Position numbers and translations under genes: made by a program. From DATCVR01 sp036566745 (GTDB lineage Bacteria > Actinomycetota > Actinomycetes > Jiangellales > Jiangellaceae), in contig DATCVR010000360.1 in NCBI GenBank assembly GCA_036566745.1, positions 1-31,814 of the forward strand: a stretch of DNA of 31,814 bases, given 5' to 3'. Below, piece by piece: positions 8,809 through 15,418 of this stretch. Below the pieces are notes generated by a model. It searched no databases. It was not told the DNA's origin and worked only from the letters and a program-made list of their open reading frames with translations. How positions within the stretch are numbered: the first letter of the stretch is position 1; the number at the start of each line of letters is the position of its first letter.

Positions 8809-8826
8809 TCACCCGAGCCGGGTGAA
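8809..8826 (-). promoter_or_regulatory. Palindromic operator candidate, copy 2
   Basis: The minus strand reads TTCACCCGGCTCGGGTGA. The site lies in the 186-bp divergent region between the LAL regulator (start 8703) and the 66-aa gene (start 8890), so it could serve both promoters. A locally AT-rich tract (8765-8790) lies between it and the regulator. Confidence 0.75.
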
Positions 8827-8889
8827 GCCCGGAGCATCGCTCGTCCGTCACGCTGAAGCCTGCCGACGCCGACTCGGGGAGGTGACCGG

Positions 8890-9090
8890 ATGAGGTACGA
8901 GTTCCTCATCGCCGGGAGCGTCTCGGAGACGGTCCAGGCTGCGTTCCCCGAACTGCACACGACCGCGGCGCCGGCCGGCGGAACCGCCATGTACGGCCCC
9001 GTCGAGGACCTCACCCACCTACGTGAACTCCTCGTCCGTTTCGACGACCTGGGCGTGACGGTCGTGGAGATGAGGCGTCTTCCGGACTGA
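8890..9090 (+). CDS. Small conserved-type protein of unknown function, 66 aa
   Basis: A soluble 66-residue protein beginning MRYEFLIAGSVSETVQAAF and ending with a beta-strand-like segment (LGVTVVEMRRLPD). The pattern strand - helix - strand - helix (THLRELLVRFDDLG) - strand suggests a small ferredoxin-like alpha/beta fold. I do not recognise a named family. GGAGGTGA lies 4 nt before the ATG. It is the first gene of a plus-strand unit, 65 bp after a palindrome and 16 bp before the arylsulfatase remnant, so it was probably co-expressed with the sulfatase and may have outlived its partner. Confidence 0.8.
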   Translation: MRYEFLIAGSVSETVQAAFPELHTTAAPAGGTAMYGPVEDLTHLRELLVRFDDLGVTVVEMRRLPD

Positions 9091-9106
9091 CCGAAGGAGC
9101 ACGCGC

Positions 9107-9268
9107 ATGCCCACACCGTTCAAGGGCGTCATCAACCTCGACATTCGCGACTCGACACCGGACTGGGAGCCCTTCGTGGCCGACAAGGCTCCTCCGGGAT
9201 CGCCCAACGTCCTGATCGTGCTGTACGACGACATCGGGCAAGCGGCCTGGTCGCCCTACGGGGGCCGG
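9107..9268 (+). pseudogene. Arylsulfatase N-terminal remnant
   Basis: The first 54 codons (MPTPFKGVINLDIRDSTPDW, then NVLIVLYDDIGQAAWSPYGGR) match the start of actinobacterial arylsulfatases, including the DD metal-ligand pair after the LIVLYD strand. After GGR the similarity stops. A family member would continue with INMPTLDRLA and the CxPxR formylglycine site; instead the DNA turns into an out-of-frame STAS domain. The catalytic Cys, the other metal ligands and nearly all of the usual ~700-800 residues are missing. AAGGAG before the ATG is intact, so a short nonsense peptide could still be made. The frame as such stays open to 9697. Confidence 0.85.
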
Positions 9269-9275
9269 ATGCTCG

Positions 9276-9728
9276 TGGGACGTGGGCGAGGAGACCACCA
9301 CGGCTGGCGCGGCGAGTGCGCCCGCTCACGTGATCGTGATGCGGGTCGACACGCCTCTGTACACGGCCAACGTCAGGTCCGTTCACGAGGCGCTCCAGCA
9401 TGCGGTCACCGAGACGCCCGGGACTCGCGCGCTGGTGCTCGACGCCAGCCGGTCGGCGCGGCTGAGCGTCACCGTCATGGACGAGCTCCGGCAGCTCGGA
9501 CGGGAGCTGGCCGACCTGGGCGTCACGGCCTACGTCGCGGCGCTACCGCCGGACGCGCTCGCGATGGTCCGGCGCACCCGCTGGTGGCCGGGGCTCGAGC
9601 GCGAAGGCCGGGCGGCGGAGAGCGTCGCCGACGCGGTTGCGGCCGCCGAAGCGGCCCTACCCGAGGTGACCGGCGGGGGTTCACCCGGTTCGGGTGATGA
9701 GCCCGTTCGGTACACCGATGGACGATGA
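9276..9728 (+). pseudogene. SulP C-terminal STAS-domain remnant
   Basis: This frame, openable from GTG 9282, encodes about 148 residues with a clear STAS domain: VIVMRVDTPLYTANVRSVHE, TRALVLDASRSARLSVTVMD and DLGVTAYVAALPPDALAM. It aligns with the STAS end of the complete SulP at 2386-4119. The entire membrane domain is missing upstream, where the sequence instead joins arylsulfatase codons in another frame. The tail runs across palindrome copy 3 and ends in a TGA overlapping an ATG at 9725. It may be inert, or it may survive as a free STAS (anti-sigma-antagonist-like) protein. No good ribosome site precedes GTG 9282. Confidence 0.78.
9680..9697 (+). promoter_or_regulatory. Palindromic operator candidate, copy 3
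   Basis: The plus strand reads TTCACCCGGTTCGGGTGA, identical to the other two copies except at the centre. It lies 93 bp upstream of the DUF1269 gene start and inside the 3' end of the STAS remnant. Confidence 0.72.
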
Positions 9729-9790
9729 CGACGGACGTCGGTAGCCACTCGGCGCTCACGACGTCAGCGACGACCGACGAAGGGATTACC

Positions 9791-10285
9791 GTGGCCACTC
9801 TGACCGTCTGGAAGTTCGAGGACCCCACCGGCGCCGACCAGTCCGTGACGCTCCTCGAATCGCTGCAGAAGCAGGAGCTCATCCAGATCCACGACGCCGC
9901 GACGGTGTCGTGGGACCCCGCGAAGAAGAAGCCGAAGACGCGCCAGCTCGCGAGTCTCACCGGTGTGGGCGCGCTGGGCGGCGCCTTCTGGGGGATGCTG
10001 TTCGGGCTGATCTTCTTCATCCCGCTGATCGGAGCAGCCATCGGTGCGGCGGCCGGCGCGCTGGGCGGCTCACTGGCCGACGCCGGCATCGACGACGACT
10101 TCATCCGGCAGGTCCGCTCGGAGGTCACACCGGGGACATCGGCCCTGTTCGCCCTGACCAGCGGCGCCGTGCAGGACAAGGTGGTCACCGCGTTCCAGGA
10201 CGCCGGACTGCGACCCCAGCTGATCCACACCAACCTCTCGACCGAGCAGGAGAACGCGATGCGCGAGGTCTTCGGCGAGAACTGA
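9791..10285 (+). CDS. DUF1269-family membrane-associated protein
   Basis: A 164-residue protein. The N-terminal alpha/beta part (ATLTVWKFEDPTGADQSVTL, residues 2-45) leads into a glycine-rich hydrophobic hairpin (GALGGAFWGMLFGLIFFIPL and IGAAIGAAAGALGGSLADAG, about 58-98). It ends with a soluble segment including DDDFIRQVRSEVTPGTSALF and a strand/helix tail, which is the usual DUF1269 arrangement. The biochemical role is unknown; homologues often appear in stress or envelope gene sets. I chose GTG 9791, with AGGGA 5 nt upstream, over ATG 9725 because the family sequence begins there. Palindrome copy 3 is upstream. Confidence 0.85.
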   Translation: MATLTVWKFEDPTGADQSVTLLESLQKQELIQIHDAATVSWDPAKKKPKTRQLASLTGVGALGGAFWGMLFGLIFFIPLIGAAIGAAAGALGGSLADAGIDDDFIRQVRSEVTPGTSALFALTSGAVQDKVVTAFQDAGLRPQLIHTNLSTEQENAMREVFGEN

Positions 10286-10312
10286 GAGGACGATCCGGCA
10301 CGGTGATTCGGT

Positions 10313-10348
10313 GGCGCGTTCCGGCCGTGAGGGCGACCGGGACGCGCC
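10313..10348. terminator. Bidirectional hairpin between convergent genes
   Basis: Arms GGCGCGTTCCGG (10313-10324) and CCGGGACGCGCC (10337-10348) pair with one G-T wobble/mismatch around a 12-nt loop. It lies between the DUF1269 stop (10285) and the stop of the minus-strand gene (10354). There is no U-tract, as is common in high-GC actinobacteria. Confidence 0.6.
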
Positions 10349-10353
10349 GACGA

Positions 10354-10701
10354 TCACATCGGGACCGGGCCTGGGCCCGACGCGAACCCGGCGGCGCCCT
10401 CGGCCACCGCGACCACGTCGAACGTCTCCTGCAGAATCGGTGACGACCCGATCAGCTGCGAACCCGGTGAGCCGTCGGCGCTGGCGGCGAAGGCCGCGGC
10501 GAACTGGTCACGGGCCTCGGCCGTCGCGAACACGTAGGTGCCCTCGAACCACTCCCCCGACCGGGTGCGCCACGTCTTGAACCGCAGCCCGTCCATGGCC
10601 GAGAACCTGGCCAGCGAGGTGCCGTGGACGTAGTCGCGCAGGGCCTCGTCGACGCCGTCCGGGGCATCGGCCAGCGACCAGCGCACCGTCAATCCGTACA
10701 T
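10354..10701 (-). CDS. Small dimeric alpha/beta-barrel-like protein (monooxygenase-like, uncertain)
   Basis: A 115-residue soluble protein beginning MYGLTVRWSLADAPDGVDEA. It has an early strand, a helix (DEALRDYVHGTSLARF), a hairpin containing LRFKTWRTRSGEWFEGTYVF, a helix (TAEARDQFAAAFAAS) and a C-terminal strand. This order resembles the ferredoxin-like ABM/YdhR superfamily of small monooxygenase-like or stress-response proteins, but I cannot name a specific family. The ATG at 10701 lies just beyond a 20-bp inverted repeat that marks the end of pepA. The tail (about 100-115) is disordered, Gly/Pro rich. Confidence 0.65.
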   Translation of the reverse strand: MYGLTVRWSLADAPDGVDEALRDYVHGTSLARFSAMDGLRFKTWRTRSGEWFEGTYVFATAEARDQFAAAFAASADGSPGSQLIGSSPILQETFDVVAVAEGAAGFASGPGPVPM

Positions 10702-10714
10702 GGACCCTCCAGCT

Positions 10715-10792
10715 CTCGTTGATCTTGGAGTTTCTGTCGAGTTGCGGGGTGAAATGCCCGATCGATCCCGCCGAAACTCCAAGATCAACGAG
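10715..10792. repeat. 20-bp perfect inverted repeat element between pepA and the next gene
   Basis: CTCGTTGATCTTGGAGTTTC at 10715-10734 is repeated in exact reverse complement at 10773-10792, with a 38-bp centre. The right arm contains the pepA stop (TGA at 10785-10787), so the last codons of pepA are made by the element. The AT-richer arms differ from the surrounding DNA. It could act as a terminator for pepA, but such long, well-conserved arms are also typical of small non-autonomous repeat elements. From memory, similar GTTGATCTTGGAGTT palindromes recur in other actinobacterial genomes. Confidence 0.8.
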
Positions 10793-12344
10793 GAGTCGCC
10801 GCGATGGCGGACTCGAGCCAGTACAGCAAGGCCCGCGTGCCGAACGCCGTGCCGCCCTTGACGACCTCGTCCTTGTCCTTGTCGGCCCGGCCCGGCCCCG
10901 CGATGTCGAGATGGGCCCAGGGCACGTCGCGGGCGAAGCGTTCGAGGAACAGCGCCGCCGTGATGGACCCTCCGCCCATCTTGGTCGTCTCGACGTGGGC
11001 GATGTCGGCCACCTCGGAGTCGAGCGAGCGGCGGTAGTCGTCGACCAGAGGCATCCGCCACAACCGCTCGCCCGCAGCCTCGCCCGCGGTGGCGAGGGAC
11101 TCGGCCAGGGCGTCGTCGTTGGCGTACAGCGCGGCATGCCCGCGGCCGAGCCCGACGGTGGCCGCGCCGGTCAGGGTGGCGACGTCCACGATGGCCGTGG
11201 GGTCGAGCTCGGCCACCGCGTAGGCGATGGCGTCGGCCAGGACCAGCCGGCCCTCGGCGTCGGTGTTGAGCACCTCGACCGTGGTGCCGTCGAACTGCCG
11301 GATGACGTCGCCAGGGCGCTGCGCGGAGGCGCCGGGCATGTTCTCGGCTGCCGCGACCAGACCGGTGACCCGCACCTCGACGCCCAGCGACGCCAGCGCG
11401 GACATCACGCCGATGACCACCGCCCCACCGGACATGTCGGTCTTCATCGGCACCATGGCCTCGCGCGGCTTCAGCGAGAGCCCGCCGGTGTCGTAGGTGA
11501 TGCCCTTGCCGACCAGCACGACGTGGGGCGTGGTGTCGTCAGCGGCGGGGGGCTCGTAGCGCAGGGCGATCAACCGCGGTCCGCGCGCCGAGCCCATGCC
11601 CACGGCAGCGATGCCGCCGAAGCCCTCGGCGACCAGCGCCTTCTCGTCGCGGATGCGGACATCGAGGCCGGCGTCCTTGCCGACGGCGCGGGCCTGCTCG
11701 GCCAGCCAGGCGGGGTCCTTGACGTTGGAGGGGGTGTGGACCAGCTCGCGGGCCAGCCACCCGGCTGCCGCGATCGCGCGGGCGGTCGCCACGACGCCGG
11801 CGCGGGCGTCGTCGGTCTCGACCAGGACCAGCGTGGACATCGGCGCCCGGGCCTCGTCGACCGGGGTCGAGCGCCACTCGCGCACCGCGAACGTCGCCAG
11901 CACCGCACCCTCGACGAACGCCCGCAGCCCGGCGTCGTCCGAGGCGGCGACGGCGGTGGTGGCCAGCCGGGCGACGCCTCGGGAGGTTCGGGCCAGCGCC
12001 GCGCCGGCCCGTCGGCACGCCGCCGGAGAGCCGTCGCCGAGCCCCACGAGCACCACGCGGTCGATGTCGACCTCGCCGTCGACGCTCGCCGCACCCCGCC
12101 CGGCGTCGAACACCGGAACCGAGACGATCTCGCCGGCCTTGCCGGTGGCTCGGTCGCGGTCGATCGCGGCGAAGAGGTCGACGCCCAGAGCATCGACGAC
12201 CTCGGCCGCACCGCTGCCGAGCCAGGGCGCGGAGTCGTCGTCGCCCGGCCACATGGGCACGGCCAGGACCGTGGCCTCGGAGTCGAGCAACGCGCGGTGA
12301 TCGACGGCGACGTCCGTGGCCCAGCGGTGCTTGTCAGCCGGCAC
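10785..12344 (-). CDS. pepA: Leucyl aminopeptidase (M17, cytosol aminopeptidase)
   Basis: A 519-residue M17 metallopeptidase. The family signature NTDAEGRLVL is intact at about residues 360-369, and GKGITYDTGGLSLKP with its metal/catalytic Lys and Asp lies about 80 residues earlier. The less conserved N-terminal domain (1-170) is the usual hexamer-forming or DNA-binding half. It removes N-terminal residues from peptides in the cytoplasm using two divalent metals. The GTG start at 12344 is chosen for a perfect AGGAGG 4 nt upstream. The final codons and stop lie within an inverted repeat (10773-10792). DUF3117 lies upstream on the same strand, separated by a strong hairpin. Confidence 0.95.
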   Translation of the reverse strand: MPADKHRWATDVAVDHRALLDSEATVLAVPMWPGDDDSAPWLGSGAAEVVDALGVDLFAAIDRDRATGKAGEIVSVPVFDAGRGAASVDGEVDIDRVVLVGLGDGSPAACRRAGAALARTSRGVARLATTAVAASDDAGLRAFVEGAVLATFAVREWRSTPVDEARAPMSTLVLVETDDARAGVVATARAIAAAGWLARELVHTPSNVKDPAWLAEQARAVGKDAGLDVRIRDEKALVAEGFGGIAAVGMGSARGPRLIALRYEPPAADDTTPHVVLVGKGITYDTGGLSLKPREAMVPMKTDMSGGAVVIGVMSALASLGVEVRVTGLVAAAENMPGASAQRPGDVIRQFDGTTVEVLNTDAEGRLVLADAIAYAVAELDPTAIVDVATLTGAATVGLGRGHAALYANDDALAESLATAGEAAGERLWRMPLVDDYRRSLDSEVADIAHVETTKMGGGSITAALFLERFARDVPWAHLDIAGPGRADKDKDEVVKGGTAFGTRALLYWLESAIAATPR

Positions 12345-12397
12345 AACGCCTCCTAGGCGGCATTCAGGATGTTCTCGACGAGCTACGTGCACAGTAC

Positions 12398-12431
12398 GGC
12401 CCCGCCCGATGCCGTGACATCGGACGGGGCC
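12398..12431. terminator. Terminator after the DUF3117 gene
   Basis: Arms GGCCCCGCCCGATG (12398-12411) and CATCGGACGGGGCC (12418-12431) form a 14-bp stem with one mismatch and a 6-nt loop. It lies 25 bp past the stop of the minus-strand DUF3117 gene and before the pepA start, so it probably separates the two units. Confidence 0.75.
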
Positions 12432-12455
12432 TTACCCGTTCAGCGCGCCGGCTCT

Positions 12456-12623
12456 CTAACCGACGACATCTTTCAGCGCATCACCCAGCGCGTTGGCCTC
12501 ATCGACCGAGAGCTCGACGACGAGGCGCCCGCCACCCTCGAGTGGGACGCGCATGACGATGCCACGCCCCTCCTTGGTGACCTCGAGCGGCCCATCGCCA
12601 GTCCGCGGCTTCATTGCCGCCAT
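12456..12623 (-). CDS. DUF3117 family small protein, 55 aa
   Basis: Translated by hand: MAAMKPRTGDGPLEVTKEGR, then GIVMRVPLEGGGRLVVELS and a helix (VDEANALGDALKDVVG). This is the near-invariant actinobacterial DUF3117 protein (Rv1211-like), of normal length. Two short beta-hairpins and a C-terminal helix are predicted; function unknown. The ATG at 12623 is the family start, and a second Met is at codon 4. It has its own hairpin terminator and diverges from a PaaX regulator. It is too short for many gene finders. Confidence 0.93.
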   Translation of the reverse strand: MAAMKPRTGDGPLEVTKEGRGIVMRVPLEGGGRLVVELSVDEANALGDALKDVVG

Positions 12624-12781
12624 CCGCGCACCCCTTTCCTATCTCAGGCGCGCACGAACCACCTGGTTTGCCAGGAGGCGTCGCCGTGCGCGTCACGATG
12701 GAGGTCATTATCCCGCATGACGGACGGTCACGGGAGACCGCGGTCGACGTCGTGTCGGTGGCACCAGGCAGGATGAACGGT

Positions 12782-13573
12782 GTGAACGCCCGCTCCGCGC
12801 TGTTCGACCTCTTCGGCGACCATGTCCGCCCACGTGGCGGCAGTGCGCGCGTCGCGGCACTGGTCATGTTGCTCGAACCCCTGGGCGTGGCCGCGCCCGC
12901 CGTGCGCACCGCCGTCTCCCGCATGGTCAAGCAGGGTTGGCTCACCCCGGTGCGGGTCGACGGCGCACCCGGATACGCCCTCACCCCCCGAGCCGTCCAC
13001 CGGCTCGAGGACGCCGCCGCCCGCATCTACCGCACCGACGGCGCCGCCGCCTGGGACGGCCGCTGGCACGTCGTCGTCCCGGCCCGCTCCGGCGACCGCT
13101 CCAGCCGCGAGCGCCTGCGCAACGGCCTGGCCTACCTCGGGTACGCCCCGGTCGGCGACGGCACCTGGATCGCCTCACGGCCGTCGCCCGAGCTCGAGTC
13201 GCTCCTCCGCGCCGAGGACACCCACGCCGAGCGCTTCCACGCCCGCCACCAGGGCGACGACGCCGAGCTGGTGCGGCGGGCGTGGGATCTCGACGCCATC
13301 GGCCGGGCCTATCGTCGCTGGCTGGGCGAGGCGCGCACCCTCGTGGCCGACCTCCCCGACGCGCCCGAGGACGAACCCGCCTTCGCCGCCCGCAGCCGCC
13401 TGGTCCACGAGTGGCGCAAGTTCCTGTTCACCGACCCCGGGCTGCCGCGCGAGCTGCTGCCGGACCACTGGCCCGGCGACGAAGCCGCCGGGTTCTTCGA
13501 CGCCGAGTCCACCCGCTTGTTGCCCGCCGCCAACCGCTACGTCGACCGGTGCCTGGCCGGCGACCGCGGCTGA
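12782..13573 (+). CDS. PaaX family transcriptional regulator
   Basis: A 263-residue protein. NARSALFDLFGDHVRPRGGS at the N terminus, followed by a winged helix (LGVAAPAVRTAVSRMVKQGW) and a GYALTP-x-AV-x-RLEDAAARIYR segment, is the PaaX pattern. The rest carries the PaaX-like central and C-terminal domains. PaaX proteins repress phenylacetate catabolism and release DNA on binding phenylacetyl-CoA. I chose GTG 12782 because family members start at this point; ATG 12773 adds three residues and is possible. It is followed 19 bp later by a PaaG-like hydratase, its probable target, although no other paa genes are in view. Confidence 0.88.
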   Translation: MNARSALFDLFGDHVRPRGGSARVAALVMLLEPLGVAAPAVRTAVSRMVKQGWLTPVRVDGAPGYALTPRAVHRLEDAAARIYRTDGAAAWDGRWHVVVPARSGDRSSRERLRNGLAYLGYAPVGDGTWIASRPSPELESLLRAEDTHAERFHARHQGDDAELVRRAWDLDAIGRAYRRWLGEARTLVADLPDAPEDEPAFAARSRLVHEWRKFLFTDPGLPRELLPDHWPGDEAAGFFDAESTRLLPAANRYVDRCLAGDRG

Positions 13574-13592
13574 GCCACGAAAGGAGTCGCCC

Positions 13593-14378
13593 GTGCCCCC
13601 CGTCCTGTACGACGTCGGCGACGGCGTCGCCACCCTCACCTTCAACCGGCCCGAGGCCATGAACAGCCTCGACACAGCCACCAAGGTCGCCCTCCGCGAC
13701 CACGTCGCCGAGGCCGCCGCCGACCCCGCCGTCCGCGCCGTCCTGCTCACCGGGTCGGGCCGGGCCTTCTGTGTGGGCCAGGACCTCAAGGAGCATGCCG
13801 AGGCGCTGGCCACGGGCGACTCCGGGCTCGGCCGCACCGTCGTCGACCACTACAACCCCACCGTCGCCGCCCTGGCCGCCATGCCGAAGCCGGTGGTCGC
13901 CGCGGTCAACGGCGTCGCGGCGGGTGCCGGAGCGTCGTACGCCTTCGCCTGCGACTTCCGGGTCGTCGCCGACTCCGCCGGCTTCAACCTCGCGTTCGCC
14001 GGCATCGGGTTGTCCAGCGACACCGGGTCGTCGTGGACGTTGCCGCGCCTGGTGGGCTGGGCCAAGGCGCGTGAGCTTCTGCTCTTCCCGCGCACCGTCC
14101 CCGCCGCCGAGGCGCTCGACCTCGGCCTGGCCACCGAGGTGGTTCCTGCCGACCAGGTGCTGAGCCGCGCCACCGAGCTGGCCCAGCAGCTCGCCGAGGG
14201 CCCCACCGTCGCCTACGCCGCGATCCGCCGGGCACTGGCCTTCTCCGCCACCCACACATTCGACGAGTCGCTGGCCTTCGAAGCCGAGATGATGCAGCTC
14301 ACCGGTGAGACCGAAGACCACCGCAGCGCGGTCGAGGCGTTCCTCGGCAAGCGGAAGCCCCGGTTCGATGGCCGCTGA
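13593..14378 (+). CDS. Enoyl-CoA hydratase/isomerase (PaaG-like crotonase)
   Basis: A 261-residue crotonase-fold enzyme. The oxyanion-hole segments are AFCVGQDLKEH (about 61-71) and NGVAAGAGASYAFACD (about 105-120). The segment GLSSDTGSSWTLPRLVGWAK contains the Asp placed as in PaaG-type isomerases and lacks the Glu pair of classical hydratases. PaaG converts ring-1,2-epoxyphenylacetyl-CoA to the oxepin, and also shifts double bonds. With a PaaX gene directly upstream, an aromatic or enoyl-CoA isomerase role is likely. The GTG start has AAAGGAG 6 nt upstream. Its 3' end overlaps the tag gene by 11 bp. Confidence 0.88.
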   Translation: MPPVLYDVGDGVATLTFNRPEAMNSLDTATKVALRDHVAEAAADPAVRAVLLTGSGRAFCVGQDLKEHAEALATGDSGLGRTVVDHYNPTVAALAAMPKPVVAAVNGVAAGAGASYAFACDFRVVADSAGFNLAFAGIGLSSDTGSSWTLPRLVGWAKARELLLFPRTVPAAEALDLGLATEVVPADQVLSRATELAQQLAEGPTVAYAAIRRALAFSATHTFDESLAFEAEMMQLTGETEDHRSAVEAFLGKRKPRFDGR

Positions 14379-14991
14379 CGACCCGCTCGGCGGCGCCGTC
14401 GCGGGGCCTGACGGCGCGCCCCGGTGCCCCTGGGCGCTCGGCACCCCCGACTACCTCGCCTACCACGACGACGAATGGGGCCGGCCGGTCCACGGCGACG
14501 TCGCGCTCTACGAACGACTCACCCTCGAGGGGTTCCAGTCCGGGCTGTCCTGGCTGACGATCCTGCGCAAGCGCGAGGGCTTCCGCGCCGCGTTCGCCGG
14601 GTTCGACCCCGGCGTCGTCGCCGGCTTCGACGACCACGACGCCGCCCGGCTCCTGACCGACGCGTCCATCGTCCGAAACCGGATGAAGATCGCGGCCACC
14701 ATCACTAACGCCCGCGCGCTGGTCACGCTGCGCGACACCGAGGGCGACGGCGCACTCGACCGGCTGATCTGGTCGTTCGCGCCACCGGCCGACTCGCGCC
14801 CCGCACCTGCCACGCTCGCCGACGTCCCCGCCGTCACCCCCGAGTCCACGGCGCTGGCCAAGGCGCTGAAGAAGCGCGGCTTCGTCTTCGTCGGCCCCAC
14901 CACCGCCTACGCCACCATGCAGGCGGCCGGGCTGGTCAACGACCACCTCGCCCACTGTGTGGCCCGGAACGGCCGCCCCCACCACGGTTGA
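14368..14991 (+). CDS. tag: DNA-3-methyladenine glycosylase I
   Basis: A 207-residue Tag protein. The zinc-snap ligands are visible: C20 and H33 near the N terminus (RCPWALGTPDYLAYHDDEWG) and H193/C197 near the C terminus (NDHLAHCVAR), with the same 13- and 4-residue spacings as in E. coli Tag. The body GFQSGLSWLTILRKREGFRA and GFVFVGPTTAYATMQAAGLV is diagnostic. It excises 3-methyladenine from alkylated DNA. The ATG at 14368 overlaps the end of the upstream hydratase gene, suggesting co-translation. The N-terminal 17 residues before the Cys are extra compared with E. coli. The stop codon lies in a terminator stem. Confidence 0.95.
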   Translation: MAADDPLGGAVAGPDGAPRCPWALGTPDYLAYHDDEWGRPVHGDVALYERLTLEGFQSGLSWLTILRKREGFRAAFAGFDPGVVAGFDDHDAARLLTDASIVRNRMKIAATITNARALVTLRDTEGDGALDRLIWSFAPPADSRPAPATLADVPAVTPESTALAKALKKRGFVFVGPTTAYATMQAAGLVNDHLAHCVARNGRPHHG

Positions 14992-15008
14992 CCCACACCC
15001 GTGGGTCA
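14989..15008. terminator. Bidirectional hairpin holding both stop codons
   Basis: TGACCCAC (14989-14996) and GTGGGTCA (15001-15008) form a perfect 8-bp stem with a 4-nt ACCC loop. The TGA in the left arm stops tag and the complementary TGA in the right arm stops the minus-strand DivIVA-domain gene. Confidence 0.75.
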
Positions 15009-15332
15009 GGCTCGTGGCGACCCGGGCCAGCCGGAGCTCGGGCCGGGGGTGTGCGGCGCCTGGGTGGACTCCAGCTCGGCGATGCGCCGCTCGCGGTCGG
15101 CCAGCTCGTCGCGGACCCGCCGGAGCACGCCGTCGACCTGGTCCATCCGGTATCCGCGCAGCGCCACGGTGAACGTGACGCGGTCGAGGTCGGAGGCCCG
15201 CAGGTCGCCCGGCGGCAGGCCCGGCTCGGGGAGCGTGGCGGATTCGTCCCCGAGCACCTCGGCGCGGCCGGCCACGACCGCGACGACGGCGAACAGCACG
15301 AGTGCGCCCACAGCGACGAAGACGAGGTACAT
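15006..15332 (-). CDS. DivIVA domain-containing small membrane protein
   Basis: A 108-residue protein with one N-terminal membrane segment (YLVFVAVGALVLFAVVAVVA, residues 2-21). A DivIVA-like motif follows (LRASDLDRVTFTVALRGYRM, DQVDGVLRRV, about 44-74), then a short coiled coil (DELADRERRIAELES). The tail is Pro/Gly/Ser-rich. It resembles the Rv1209-type protein found next to tag and folP2 in actinobacteria. DivIVA domains mark curved or polar membranes and septa; a membrane-anchored short version may be an adaptor in cell-envelope growth. It is convergent with tag and diverges from folP2. Confidence 0.87.
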   Translation of the reverse strand: MYLVFVAVGALVLFAVVAVVAGRAEVLGDESATLPEPGLPPGDLRASDLDRVTFTVALRGYRMDQVDGVLRRVRDELADRERRIAELESTQAPHTPGPSSGWPGSPRA

Positions 15333-15418
15333 GGCCCGATGGTCCCATGTCCCCGCCCTCGCGCGCTCGCGTGGCCCGTGCGATTCTTGACTCGTCAGCT
15401 ATCAGGAGGAGGACGGCC

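Noticed and set aside
9107..9697. A 196-aa fused protein starting with arylsulfatase residues
   Set aside because: After residue 54 it reads the STAS DNA in the wrong frame; the rest is Arg/Gly-rich nonsense.
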